Origin: Luteococcus sanguinis
GTDB taxonomy: Bacteria > Actinomycetota > Actinomycetes > Propionibacteriales > Propionibacteriaceae
Length of the DNA: 64,000 nucleotides
NCBI RefSeq assembly: GCF_039527675.1
Contig: NZ_BAAAKI010000024.1
Coordinates: 1 to 64,000 of the forward strand
Reading direction: 5' to 3'
Below, in pieces: positions 1 to 8,561 of this stretch. Each line of letters starts with the position of its first letter. The stretch's first letter is position 1. A program made the translations under genes and the position numbers. The notes under the pieces are model-generated. The model ran no database searches. It was not told the origin of the DNA and was given only the letters and a program-made list of their open reading frames with translations.

Positions 1-287
1 TCGCGGGGAAAAACATGTGAGGCACGGCACCCACCTACGCGGGGACCATGTGTGAGTCTCGTCGCCGGGTTGACGGGAGCTGCATCCGCCGGAGCGGGAT
101 CCGGCTGTGCGACCCGGGCCACCGGCGACGGAAGTGCTTCCGAGCGATGGATCTGCGGGCCGGCAGCGGTTGCTTCCCTGTCGACTTCCGGAACGTCGAC
201 CTCCGGCAGGGACAATGCCCCATCGGCCTGTGCCGAGGTGTAGTCCGGCAGCCCGAAAGTGGGCCCCTTCCACTCGCCGTCGGTCAT
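1..287 (-). CDS. Partial hypothetical protein, runs off the left edge
   Basis: An open minus-strand frame of at least 95 codons begins at an ATG (287-285) with a good ribosome binding site (AAGGGGAC) just upstream, and is still open at base 1. The N-terminus reads MTDGEWKGPTFGLPDY and is followed by an acidic, proline- and alanine-rich stretch with no signal peptide or membrane segment in the visible part. I do not recognise the family. It is divergent from the polysaccharide gene at 508, so a shared 220-bp promoter region separates them. It may be a cytoplasmic N-terminus of a longer protein; function is unknown. Confidence 0.5.
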   Translation of the reverse strand, partial: MTDGEWKGPTFGLPDYTSAQADGALSLPEVDVPEVDREATAAGPQIHRSEALPSPVARVAQPDPAPADAAPVNPATRLTHGPRVGGCRASHVFPR

Positions 288-507
288 CTCGTCCCCTTTG
301 TCAGCCGCGGATTCCCGCGTGTCCACTGTGGCATGGACGCAGCCCTTCCGCGGGCGGTTCCGCGTCAACGGTCAGATGTCCATTCCCTCTCCGACTTGGG
401 TCTTTCCTGAGTGCCAGCTGGCTTTGCAGGGTGCGTGGACCGGCCCGCTATGTATCGTTGTTGACGGTTCACCGGGCTATGCCGGTGACAGTTTCGGGGG
501 AAACTTC

Positions 508-1305
508 ATGACGACAAATCTGATGGGCCGTGCGCCCGAGACCGACTGGCACCAGGTGATGATCAACGGCGTGCGCTTCGATGCCGTCACCGTTGAGAAC
601 GTGCTGGACCACGTGACGAAGTCCGTGCAGGCCGACGCTCCGGGCGGACTCATCCTCACCGTCAACACCGACATCATGCGGCAGTTGCCCGCCAACCCGG
701 ACGTGCTCGAGGGATCAGCCCTCGTGATCGCCGACGGCATGCCCCTCGTGTGGGCGAGCCAGATCCTGGGGGATCCGTTGCCGGCCCGTGTCACGGGTGC
801 CGAATTGGTTCCCGAGCTCAGCGCACGCGCCGCCGAGGAGGGCCTCAAGGTCTTCTTCTTCGGTGCGGCGCCCGGCGTCGCCCACCGCGCGTCCAAGCAG
901 CTGCGCGAGCAGGACCCGCGCCTGCAGGTCGTCGGCTCCTACAGCCCCGAACTCGGCTTCGACAAGACCGAGGCCGGTGTCACCGAGGCCGTGCGTCTCG
1001 TCGCCGAGGCCCGCCCCGACGTCGTCTTCGTGGCACTTGGCTTCCCGCGCCAGGAGCGCATCGCGCTGAAGATGCTGGAGGCCCTTCCACAGGCCTGGTT
1101 CATCGGCTGCGGCGGCGCGCTGGACATGGCCGCGGGTGACATTCCCCGTGCTCACGACCTGTGGCAGAAGCTGGGCGCAGAATGGCTGCACCGGTTGTTG
1201 CAGGAACCCAGCCGGATGGCCGACCGTTACCTGCGCCACGGCGTTCCTTACACCATCGGCCTTCTGGGCCGTTCGATGGCCTCGCGGCTGCGCAACCTTG
1301 CCTGA
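508..1305 (+). CDS. WecG/TagA/CpsF family glycosyltransferase
   Basis: A 265-residue enzyme of the GT26 family, which transfers a sugar (typically UDP-ManNAc or a related uronic acid or glucose) to a lipid-linked intermediate at the inner membrane face. Visible family marks are the TVNTDIM segment (N53, D55), the IADGMPLVW segment whose Asp (D76) aligns with the proposed catalytic base of TagA, the FFFGAAPGV nucleotide-binding turn, LGFPRQE, and the GCGGALDMAAG segment near the C-terminus. The arginine-rich tail after about residue 230 fits membrane association. The start is the ATG at 508, preceded by GGGGG; an upstream in-frame start would add an implausible leader. It is the first gene of the polysaccharide operon. 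The acceptor cannot be deduced. Confidence 0.85.
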   Translation: MTTNLMGRAPETDWHQVMINGVRFDAVTVENVLDHVTKSVQADAPGGLILTVNTDIMRQLPANPDVLEGSALVIADGMPLVWASQILGDPLPARVTGAELVPELSARAAEEGLKVFFFGAAPGVAHRASKQLREQDPRLQVVGSYSPELGFDKTEAGVTEAVRLVAEARPDVVFVALGFPRQERIALKMLEALPQAWFIGCGGALDMAAGDIPRAHDLWQKLGAEWLHRLLQEPSRMADRYLRHGVPYTIGLLGRSMASRLRNLA

Positions 1306-1335
1306 CCGCTCGTCCGACCACCACAGGAAGCACCG

Positions 1336-2211
1336 ATGACCAACGACCTGAACCCTTCGGCCCCCTCGCGCGCCGAGGTGGAGCCCGTGGCCGCCGCCGT
1401 GAGCCGTCCGCTGCAGTCCCTGCGCAAGCACTGGCTGCCGGCCCTGCTCATCATGGGTCTGGGCACCGGTGCCGGCGTCGCGCTCGGCGCCACGCAGCCC
1501 GTGACCTACACCGCCGAGGCCCGGGTGGCCGTCGGGACGGGTGACCTGAGCACCGGCGCCATCGCTGGCTTCCCCCTGGCCGCGAAGGACCTCGCGTCCA
1601 ACTACGCGCGCTGGATCAACGACCAGGGCCTGCGCAATGACCAGACCGAGGGCGTCACCATGGCCGCCTCGCCGATCCCGGAGTCGAGCATCATCCGGGT
1701 CGAGGGCACCGGCACCGACCTTGCTGCCGTCACCAAGGCAACCCAGGCCACCGCGGACGAGCTGGTCAAGGCCGCGAACGGTGATGGCACCAACCTCGAC
1801 CCCAAGGTCACCTTCACCGCCTACACCAAGGCGAGCAACGAGTGGGCAGCCGCCAAGAGCGCGCTGACCACCGCCCAGGCCCAGCTCGACAAGCTGCTCG
1901 CGACGCCCAATGGCGCAACCACCGGCACCGTCGGCACGACGGCGCAGATCACCGCCGCCCGCGAGGCCGTCACCAAGGCGATGGCCCTGGAGACGCAGAA
2001 GCTGCAGTACATGAACGCCCTGGGCGCCAAGTACCAGGACCAGCTGGTCAACGCCTCCCAGGCGGCCGACCTGGTCGTCGTCCGCAAGGCCGAGGAGTCG
2101 TCCAACGACCGCATGTCGCTGATCCAGCGCTACGGCCTGCTCGGCCTGATCGTCGGATCGGCGCTGGCCCTGCTGGCCGCGGTCGCGCTCGACCGTCGTG
2201 AGCGACGCTGA
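1336..2211 (+). CDS. Wzz-like chain-length determinant (polysaccharide co-polymerase)
   Basis: A 291-residue protein with two transmembrane helices, at about residues 36-53 (WLPALLIMGLGTGAGVAL) and about 265-285, and a large extracytoplasmic domain between them. This is the topology of Wzz/YveK chain-length regulators. The Ala/Gln-rich stretch at about 170-240 is predicted helical, like the Wzz coiled core. There is no C-terminal Tyr-kinase domain or tyrosine-rich tail, so it is a kinase-less type. It sits 30 bp after the WecG gene and 2 bp before the polymerase gene, which supports a role in setting polymer length with that partner. Assignment rests on topology and context rather than a sharp motif. 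Confidence 0.7.
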   Translation: MTNDLNPSAPSRAEVEPVAAAVSRPLQSLRKHWLPALLIMGLGTGAGVALGATQPVTYTAEARVAVGTGDLSTGAIAGFPLAAKDLASNYARWINDQGLRNDQTEGVTMAASPIPESSIIRVEGTGTDLAAVTKATQATADELVKAANGDGTNLDPKVTFTAYTKASNEWAAAKSALTTAQAQLDKLLATPNGATTGTVGTTAQITAAREAVTKAMALETQKLQYMNALGAKYQDQLVNASQAADLVVVRKAEESSNDRMSLIQRYGLLGLIVGSALALLAAVALDRRERR

Positions 2212-2213
2212 CC

Positions 2214-3617
2214 GTGTCGACGATCGCGCACCGGGCCACCGTCCCGGATCTCGCCTCCTCGCTGCGTGCGCCTGATCCGGCGCTCGGCGAGGACAGCGCC
2301 GACCGCGCGATCCCGCTGTATGTCTGGACCTTCCTGGCGGCGCTGTTCTTCAACATGTTCAGCGGCAATGCCTGGCTGCTGCACCTGCCGATGTCGCTGG
2401 ACCGCCCGCTCTTCCTGGGCACGCTCGTGCTGCTCCTGCTGGACCCCTACCGGGAGCGCTGGCGCTGGCGTTGGGTCTACCTGGCTGGCTTCCTGACCGT
2501 CCTGGTCACCTGTTGGGCCTGGTGGAGCACGGGTGCGATCAGCGACACCTACAAGGCGTACATGCTGATCGACCGCATCATCATGCCGCTGGTCATGTTC
2601 GCCACCGGCCCGATGGTCTTCTCCACCCGCGCCCGCCGGATCCTGCTGCTCAAGTTCTTCGGCGTGCTGACGGTCTACTGGGGCATCACGGCCATCGGCG
2701 AGATCGCACACCTGCCGATCGTCTTCCCCAGCTTCATCTCCAACCCGGACGTCGGCATCGGCTACGGCCGTGCTCGCGGCCCCTTCCTGGCGTCCGAGCC
2801 GATGGGCATGGCCTGCGCGCTGGGCTTCTTCATGGGCGGCCTGCTGGCATCCCAGACGAAGGGACGCTGGCGCACGCTGGGCTACTGGGCGATGGGCCTG
2901 GGCTTCATCGGGGACGCGCTGGCGATGACCCGCACCCTGTGGATCGCCCTGCTCGCGGGCGCCCTGGTGATCGGCGTCCTGGTGCCGCAGCTGCGCCGCC
3001 GGATGCCCGTGATCATCGGCGCCTCGGTCGCCGGCACCGCCCTGGCCCTGGTGGCCATCCCCGGCCTGCTGCCGATGCTGGTCGAGCGGCTCACCACCTC
3101 GCGCTCGATCTATGACCGGGTGCTCACCAACGAGGCGGCCCTCAAGATCATCACCGCGAAGCCCTTCACGGGCGTCGGCTGGGGCAATTTCGTCGGCGTG
3201 AACGTCGACTGGGTGCGACAGGGCGACACCATCCCGCTGACGACGGTCACCATCGAGGTGCACAACGTCTTCCTCAGCCGTGCTGCCGAGACCGGCATCC
3301 AGGGTGCGGTCCTGTGGGGCCTGTGCGTGCTGCTCGGCCCGGTGGCCGTGCTGCTGAGCCGCTCGCCCAATGCCGAGGCCCGCGCCTGGAAGCTCGTCTC
3401 GATCGGCGCGCTCTTCGTCTGGCTGCTGCCCTCGGTCGGCAGCCCGAACCCCTACCCCTTCCCGAACAACATGATCTGGCTGGTCTGCGGCGTCGCGTCC
3501 CGGCACCTGTTGATCGCCCCCGCCCTGCGCGTCCCCGAAACCGATCCCCCCGAAACCGATCCAGCCGTGGAACCCGCCGAGGACATCGCACGGCTCGAGA
3601 CCCAGGAGGCCTCATGA
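2214..3617 (+). CDS. O-antigen polymerase/ligase-like membrane protein (Wzy/WaaL type)
   Basis: A 467-residue integral membrane protein with about ten or eleven hydrophobic helices spread over the full length, and a charged loop at about residues 270-355 (LTTSRSIYDR... TGVGWGNF) typical of O-antigen ligase/polymerase proteins. The GVGWGNF and EVHNVFL segments resemble the conserved periplasmic loop of the Wzy_C family, which contributes to polymer transfer outside the membrane. GTG at 2214 is used as start, 2 bp after the Wzz-like gene; no strong ribosome binding site is visible, suggesting coupling. The C-terminal 35 residues are acidic and cytoplasmic. Polymerase versus ligase cannot be decided from sequence; the context with Wzz and Wzx favours polymerase. 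Confidence 0.75.
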   Translation: MSTIAHRATVPDLASSLRAPDPALGEDSADRAIPLYVWTFLAALFFNMFSGNAWLLHLPMSLDRPLFLGTLVLLLLDPYRERWRWRWVYLAGFLTVLVTCWAWWSTGAISDTYKAYMLIDRIIMPLVMFATGPMVFSTRARRILLLKFFGVLTVYWGITAIGEIAHLPIVFPSFISNPDVGIGYGRARGPFLASEPMGMACALGFFMGGLLASQTKGRWRTLGYWAMGLGFIGDALAMTRTLWIALLAGALVIGVLVPQLRRRMPVIIGASVAGTALALVAIPGLLPMLVERLTTSRSIYDRVLTNEAALKIITAKPFTGVGWGNFVGVNVDWVRQGDTIPLTTVTIEVHNVFLSRAAETGIQGAVLWGLCVLLGPVAVLLSRSPNAEARAWKLVSIGALFVWLLPSVGSPNPYPFPNNMIWLVCGVASRHLLIAPALRVPETDPPETDPAVEPAEDIARLETQEAS

Positions 3618-4171
3618 TCGTCAAGGACATCGCCCGTTCGCTGCTGGAGGGCCCCGTCGCGCTGGAACGCCTGCGTCGCACCAATCGCCGAGCGATGGTC
3701 GGCAGCGGCGTCCACTTCGCCGGCGACGCATCCCGGGTGCAGCTGGCCGACGGGGTCGCCATCTTCGGCCCGTCGGTGCTGGCCGTGACCGACGGCGGGG
3801 GCCTGACCGGCTCGCGCCTGGAGATCGGCGCCCGCACCTACATCGGTGAGTTCAACAACATCCGCACCGCCGGCGCACCCATCGTCATCGGCGCCGACTG
3901 CCTGATCAGCCAGCACATCACCATCGTCGGCTCCAACCACGGCACGGTCGCCGGGCGCACCATCGTCTCCCAGCCCTGGGACGGCGACGGCGTCGTGATC
4001 GGGGACGACGTGTGGATCGGCGCTGGCGCGGTGATCCTGCCCGGTGCCCGGATCGGCAACGGCGCGGTGATCGCGGCCAATGCCGTCGTCCGCGGCGAGG
4101 TGGCCGACAACGCCATCGTCGGTGGCGTCCCCGCCCGCGTCCTCGGTGAACGCTCCCCCGAAGGGGCCTGA
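3614..4171 (+). CDS. Left-handed beta-helix (hexapeptide) acyltransferase
   Basis: A 185-residue protein whose middle and C-terminal parts consist of isoleucine-patch hexapeptide repeats (IVIGADCLISQHI, VVIGDDVWIGAGAVILPGARIG, GAVIAANAVV), the fold of WcaF/Maa/NeuD-type O- or N-acetyltransferases. The GSNHG histidine (about residue 115) fits the catalytic position of this family, and the IVGGVPARV ending is characteristic. It probably acetylates a sugar of the exopolysaccharide repeat, using acetyl-CoA in the cytoplasm. ATG at 3614 overlaps the upstream stop (ATGA) and has an AGGAGG site at 3604-3609, so translation is coupled to the polymerase gene. Confidence 0.85.
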   Translation: MIVKDIARSLLEGPVALERLRRTNRRAMVGSGVHFAGDASRVQLADGVAIFGPSVLAVTDGGGLTGSRLEIGARTYIGEFNNIRTAGAPIVIGADCLISQHITIVGSNHGTVAGRTIVSQPWDGDGVVIGDDVWIGAGAVILPGARIGNGAVIAANAVVRGEVADNAIVGGVPARVLGERSPEGA

Positions 4172-4222
4172 CCACCTGCACTTCACCAACCTCCCCCATG
4201 GCCACAACCTGAAGGAGTACTC

Positions 4223-5194
4223 GTGAACCAGCCCCTGATCAGCGTCATCACCCCGGCTCGCAATGCCGAGAAGTACCTCGGATCCTGCCTCGACGGCGTC
4301 CGGGCCCAGACCTGGGAGAACGTCGAGCACGTCGTCGTCAACGACGGCTCCACCGACCGGACGGGCGCCCTGCTCGACCTCTACGCGGACGAACTGACCG
4401 TCGTCCACAGCACCGGCGAGGGCGTCTCGGCTGCCCGCAACCGCGCCGTGGCCGCCTCCCGTGGCGAGTACATCGCGCTCTGCGATGCCGACGACGTGCT
4501 GCTGCCGCGCCACCTCGAGACGGCGATGGCGAAGCTGTCGCAGGGTGATCGCGCCTTCGTCACCTGTGACGCCTACCTGCTCACCACCGGCGGCTTCGAC
4601 CCCAAGCGCACCGTACTGCCCTGGGGATCGGTTCCCGGCAAGCTGCACCGCCTCGGCATCCTGGAGGCGAACTTCGTCTCGATCTTCACCGTGATGCCGC
4701 GGGCGATGTGGGACGAGTTGGGCGGCATGAGCACCAGCCTGCGTTACAACGAGGACTGGGACCTGTGGATGCGCGCCATCCATGCTGGCTGGGAGATGCG
4801 CATCCAAGCCAAGCCGGAGGCCATGTACCGCTGGACCCCAGGTTCGGCCATGACCAATGTGGACAAGGTGATCGAGGCCGAGGACCGGATGATGGAGACC
4901 TTCCTGGCCGAGCACGCCGACACCCTGCAGCCCGACGAACTCGACTACGTCAACCGTCGCATCAAGGACGGCAACCCCCGGGTTGTCGCCCGTCGGGGGG
5001 ACGACGCGCTGCGCGAGGGTGACTACGCCACTGCCCGCGAGTCCTTCAACGAGGCCGCGCTCCTGCTGCCGCACGACCGCAAGGTGCAGGCCAAGGCGGC
5101 GAGCATGCGCCTCGTCCCGCCGACCGCACGACTCTGGCAGCGCCGTCTGCTGCACGCCGACCGGGCGACCGGACGCGACGTGCACGAACGCTGA
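4223..5194 (+). CDS. Family 2 glycosyltransferase
   Basis: A 323-residue GT-A enzyme. The N-terminal 110 residues carry the family marks: ISVITPARN at the start, VVNDGSTDRT for nucleotide binding, and a DAD/DD metal-binding segment (LCDADD, about residues 87-92). A WDLW-like acceptor segment (YNEDWDLWMRA) follows at about residue 175. It would transfer a nucleotide-activated sugar onto the growing repeat unit in the cytoplasm; donor and acceptor are not predictable. The C-terminal 90 residues (after about 230) are helical and resemble a short TPR-like region. GTG at 4223 is chosen because AAGGAG lies 6 bases upstream. Confidence 0.9.
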   Translation: MNQPLISVITPARNAEKYLGSCLDGVRAQTWENVEHVVVNDGSTDRTGALLDLYADELTVVHSTGEGVSAARNRAVAASRGEYIALCDADDVLLPRHLETAMAKLSQGDRAFVTCDAYLLTTGGFDPKRTVLPWGSVPGKLHRLGILEANFVSIFTVMPRAMWDELGGMSTSLRYNEDWDLWMRAIHAGWEMRIQAKPEAMYRWTPGSAMTNVDKVIEAEDRMMETFLAEHADTLQPDELDYVNRRIKDGNPRVVARRGDDALREGDYATARESFNEAALLLPHDRKVQAKAASMRLVPPTARLWQRRLLHADRATGRDVHER

Positions 5195-5286
5195 CCGACC
5201 CGGGCACTTGACCCACCAGCCACCTCACCAATCAGCCAACGACGACCCACCACGCAACAGTCATCACCACCGGAAGGAACAACATC

Positions 5287-6327
5287 ATGGAGCTCGGCAA
5301 GCGCTACTGGACAAGCCGCTTCTCGGACTGGGCGGCACCGCTGCCCGCCGACCCCGGCTACACCCTGCTGGTTCCGGTCCCCGGTGACCTGCCCGTCTTC
5401 CTGGAGGTCGCGCTGGCCGTGACCGGCCAGCAGAAGGCCGAGCACCGCCTCGAGACGCTGGTGATCCCGGACGTCATGACGCCGCAGGTGAAGAACATCG
5501 TCGAGCGCAACCGCGCCAACTGGCAGGGCAAGCTGACGCTGCTGCCGCTGCCCCAGCCCGAGCGCACCATGCTGCCGCGGATGAAGAACCCCTCGCGCAA
5601 CCACGCCGTGCAGGTCATCACCGGCATCGAGCACTCGCGCAGCACGCACGTCCTGCTGCACGACGCCGACCTCTTCCTGCTCGACAAGGGCGCCCTCGAC
5701 CAGCGCTACCAGCAGGCCGTCGAGCGTGACCTGGACGCGCTGGGCATCTCGCCCGTGTGGGACCCCTGGTACAACGAGAAGGGCCTCACCCACCTGGCCG
5801 CGACCTGGGAACTGATGGCCAGCCGGGACTGGCTGCGCGCCTTCCCGCCGCACATGCACATGGGCCACACCGCCGAGATGTACGGCGAGGACCACGTCTT
5901 CGACACCACCCTGCGCGCACAGGCGCTCGGCAACCCCGCGCGCATCGCGCAGGACAACCTGAGCGACGAGATCGTCCACTTCAACTACGTGATCTCGACC
6001 TACCGCCACTTCCAGCGCTCCAGCGGCTCGTTCACCGACGACCGCTACCGCCTGATCCTCGTCCGGCTGTTGATCGACCTGTTCGCCCAGGAGCCCTTCG
6101 ACTACGTCGTCCCCACCCTCGCCGAGCTGGCGAAGGGCCTGGACGACCCGACGGCGCGCGTGGTCTACCCCTCCGGTGAGAAGGCTGCGGCTGACTACGC
6201 CTCCTTCCGCTCGCAGATCCAGCGCACCTTCCACGGCGAGTGGTGCGAGGCGGAGCGCGGCGACCGCGCCGAGGCCGAGCTCGCTCCCTTCGACGCGCAC
6301 TACGGCTACACGGGCGACAACCGATGA
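5287..6327 (+). CDS. Unrecognised GT-A-like protein in the polysaccharide operon
   Basis: A 346-residue soluble protein with no signal peptide or membrane segment. I do not recognise the family. The first 140 residues alternate strands and helices like a GT-A fold: a hydrophobic strand (YTLLVPVPGD), then HVLLHDADLFLLD at about 121-133, whose DAD could be the metal-binding DxD. A conserved-looking GEDHVFDTTLRAQ segment near residue 200 may be the acceptor-side acid. The start ATG is preceded by GGAAGGAAC. The stop overlaps the next glycosyltransferase start (ATGA), which places it in the same pathway. A retaining or inverting glycosyltransferase is likely, but this is inference from motif and context only. 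Confidence 0.55.
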   Translation: MELGKRYWTSRFSDWAAPLPADPGYTLLVPVPGDLPVFLEVALAVTGQQKAEHRLETLVIPDVMTPQVKNIVERNRANWQGKLTLLPLPQPERTMLPRMKNPSRNHAVQVITGIEHSRSTHVLLHDADLFLLDKGALDQRYQQAVERDLDALGISPVWDPWYNEKGLTHLAATWELMASRDWLRAFPPHMHMGHTAEMYGEDHVFDTTLRAQALGNPARIAQDNLSDEIVHFNYVISTYRHFQRSSGSFTDDRYRLILVRLLIDLFAQEPFDYVVPTLAELAKGLDDPTARVVYPSGEKAAADYASFRSQIQRTFHGEWCEAERGDRAEAELAPFDAHYGYTGDNR

Positions 6328-7232
6328 CATCCGACGTGTCAGCCGGCACGGGGGTGCCGGCCAGCATCGTCATCCCGGCGCACAACGAGGGCTCGGTCAT
6401 CGACCGCTGCCTGGAGTCGCTGGCGCAGGACCCCACGGGCCGGCTCTGTGAGGTCGTCGTGGCAGCGAATGGCTGCTCCGACGACACCGCTGCCCGCGCC
6501 CGTGCCTTCGACGGACGCTTCGCGCGGCTCGTCGTGCTCGACCTGCCGACCCCCGGCAAGGTCGGGGCGCTCAACGCGGGTGACGAGGCGGCCACCGCGC
6601 TGCCCCGCATCTACCTGGACGCCGACATCGAGCTCGGCCCCGGTGCCCTGACCGCACTGGTCGAGGGCCTGACCACCGACGAGGCGGTCGTCGCCAGCCC
6701 GCACATCCACTTCGACCTGACCGGGTCGGACCTGGTGGTGCGCCAGTTCTACGCCATGTTCGCCGCGCTGCCCTATGTGCGCGACGGACTGGTGGGGCTG
6801 GGCGTCTACGGCCTCTCGCCGTCGGGACGGGCGCGTTACGACAAGTTCCCCGAGCTCACCGCGGACGACCTCTACGTGCAGCGCCTGTTCCGGGACAGCG
6901 AGCGCCGCAACACCGACGGCACCTTCACGGTGCAGGTGCCGCGGACGGCCAAGGCCCTGGTCAAGGTTCGGACGCGTGTCGCGCGCGGCAATGCCGAGCT
7001 GGCCGACGCCGGCGAGGCCCTGTCGCAGGACACCCTGGACGCGTCGTCCAGCACCACCAGCACCACCCGGGCGATGCTCGACGAGGTGCGCCGCAACCCG
7101 AAGCTGCTGCCGGCCGCCGTCGCCTACGCCGGCGTCACCGCCGTTGCTCGTCGCCGTGCTGCGAAGGCGGGCGCCGACACGGCCTGGGAGCGCGACGACT
7201 CCACCCGCAACACCAGCCAAGGAGAAGCATGA
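6324..7232 (+). CDS. Family 2 glycosyltransferase
   Basis: A 302-residue GT2 enzyme. ASIVIPAHNEGSVI near residue 13 is the canonical first strand, VVAANGCSDDT supplies the nucleotide-binding loop, GKVGALNAG follows, and YLDADIEL (D99, D101) is the metal-binding DxD. The 170-230 segment (PSGRARYDKFPELTADDLYVQ) contains the Asp-Asp pair expected of the catalytic region. It lacks the membrane helices seen in processive synthases, so it is probably a single-sugar transferase acting in the cytoplasm. ATG 6324 overlaps the upstream stop by 4 bases and is chosen over an in-frame start 84 bases earlier inside the previous gene. Confidence 0.88.
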   Translation: MTSDVSAGTGVPASIVIPAHNEGSVIDRCLESLAQDPTGRLCEVVVAANGCSDDTAARARAFDGRFARLVVLDLPTPGKVGALNAGDEAATALPRIYLDADIELGPGALTALVEGLTTDEAVVASPHIHFDLTGSDLVVRQFYAMFAALPYVRDGLVGLGVYGLSPSGRARYDKFPELTADDLYVQRLFRDSERRNTDGTFTVQVPRTAKALVKVRTRVARGNAELADAGEALSQDTLDASSSTTSTTRAMLDEVRRNPKLLPAAVAYAGVTAVARRRAAKAGADTAWERDDSTRNTSQGEA

Positions 7233-8485
7233 CCACCCGCGTTGCCTACCTGGTCAGCCAGTACCCCGCCGTCTCGCACGTCTTCATCGAGCGAGAGGTG
7301 CTCGGGCTGCGCGCCCGGGGCGTCGAGGTGCACACCTTCAGCGTCCGCAAGCCCGACCCGAAGACCCTGCACAGCCAGGTGATGCGCGACGAGGCCGCGG
7401 CCACGGTCGTCCTGCAGGAGGACCCGAAGGCGCTGGCGCTGTCGAATGCCCGCGTTGCCACGCGTCGGCTGCGTCCCTACGCCACGGCGCTCAAGCAGGC
7501 GCTGGGCAGCGGTGAGCGGGCGCTCAAGCAGCGCACCTGGCAGGTCTTCTACCTGGCCGAGGCCGTGAAGCTGTACGAGACGATGCGCGAGCGCGGCCTG
7601 CGCCACGTGCACGCCCACTTCGCCAACAACGGTGCCGACATCGCGCGGCTGGCGGTGGCGCTGGGACGCGCGATCGACGGCCCCGACGCGGGCTGGTGCT
7701 GGTCGTTCAGCATGCACGGCCCGACCGAGTTCGAGGAGGTCACCGCCTTCGACCTCGCCGCCAAAACTGAGCAGGCAGACGGCGTCGCGTGCATCACCGA
7801 CTTCACCCGCAGCCAGCTGATGCGCATGGTCGACCCGGCCGTGTGGCCGCGGCTGGACATCGTCCACATGTCCGTGGAGCCGGATCGGTTCGCCCCGCCG
7901 GCCTCGCGGGAGCACGACGGCGCGCTGCGCGTGCTGGACGTCGGACGACTGGTGCCCGAGAAGGGTGGTCCGGTGCTCGTGGACGCCGTGGGCCAGCTCA
8001 AGGATCGTGGCGTGGACGTGCAGGTGCGCTTCGTGGGTGCTGGTGACCTGATGGAGCGGCTGCGCGCCGAGGTCGCCGAGCGGGGTCTGGACGACCGCAT
8101 CGAGCTGCTGGGCAACCGTTCCCAGGAGGAGATCCTGGAGCAGTACCACTGGGCCGACGTGTTCGCGCTGCCCAGCTTCCAGGAGGGCCTGCCGGTGGTC
8201 ATCATGGAGGCGCTCAGCACCGAGCTCCCCGTCGTCTCCACCCGGATCAACGGGATCGGTGAGCTGGTCGTCGACGGTGTCACGGGACGCCTGCTGACCC
8301 CCGGACGCGCCGACCTGGTGGCCGATGCCCTGGAGCAGCTCGCCGGCGATCCCGAGCTGCGCAAGCGTCTGGGTGCCGCCGGTCGCCAGGCGGTGCTGGA
8401 CGGCTACACCACCGAGAAGACCTCGGAGCAGATGGAGCACTTCCTCACCGGCGTCCAGCAGCGGACGGCCGCGAAGACCCGCTGA
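7229..8485 (+). CDS. Family 4 glycosyltransferase (GT-B)
   Basis: A 418-residue GT-B enzyme and the last gene of the plus-strand polysaccharide operon. The N-terminal domain opens with VAYLVSQYPAVSHVFIEREV and contains HVHAHFANNGADIA; the C-terminal Rossmann domain has the GRLVPEKGG loop and the EX7E-type segment around FQEGLPVVIMEA, which binds the nucleotide-sugar and stabilises the leaving phosphate with retention of configuration. The beginning resembles colanic-acid-type transferases that take long lipid-linked acceptors. ATG 7229 overlaps the previous stop (ATGA) and has GGAGAAGC upstream. A strong terminator follows. Confidence 0.9.
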   Translation: MTTRVAYLVSQYPAVSHVFIEREVLGLRARGVEVHTFSVRKPDPKTLHSQVMRDEAAATVVLQEDPKALALSNARVATRRLRPYATALKQALGSGERALKQRTWQVFYLAEAVKLYETMRERGLRHVHAHFANNGADIARLAVALGRAIDGPDAGWCWSFSMHGPTEFEEVTAFDLAAKTEQADGVACITDFTRSQLMRMVDPAVWPRLDIVHMSVEPDRFAPPASREHDGALRVLDVGRLVPEKGGPVLVDAVGQLKDRGVDVQVRFVGAGDLMERLRAEVAERGLDDRIELLGNRSQEEILEQYHWADVFALPSFQEGLPVVIMEALSTELPVVSTRINGIGELVVDGVTGRLLTPGRADLVADALEQLAGDPELRKRLGAAGRQAVLDGYTTEKTSEQMEHFLTGVQQRTAAKTR

Positions 8486-8500
8486 ACTTCACCGCAGACG

Positions 8501-8535
8501 AGAATCGCCACCCGGATCTTCCGGGTGGCGATTCT
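8501..8535. terminator. Bidirectional rho-independent terminator
   Basis: A perfect 15-bp inverted repeat (AGAATCGCCACCCGG and its complement) with a 5-base loop lies between the convergent GT4 and flippase genes. It can serve both; the tail is only weakly T-rich (TCGTT). Confidence 0.85.
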
Positions 8536-8561
8536 TCGTTGCGGCCGATCCGCCGCGCTGC

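Noticed and set aside
2130..3506. Long minus-strand frame (458 codons) opposite the Wzy-like gene
   Set aside because: Gly/Arg/Ala/His-rich with no motif. It mirrors codon bias of the real plus-strand membrane protein gene.
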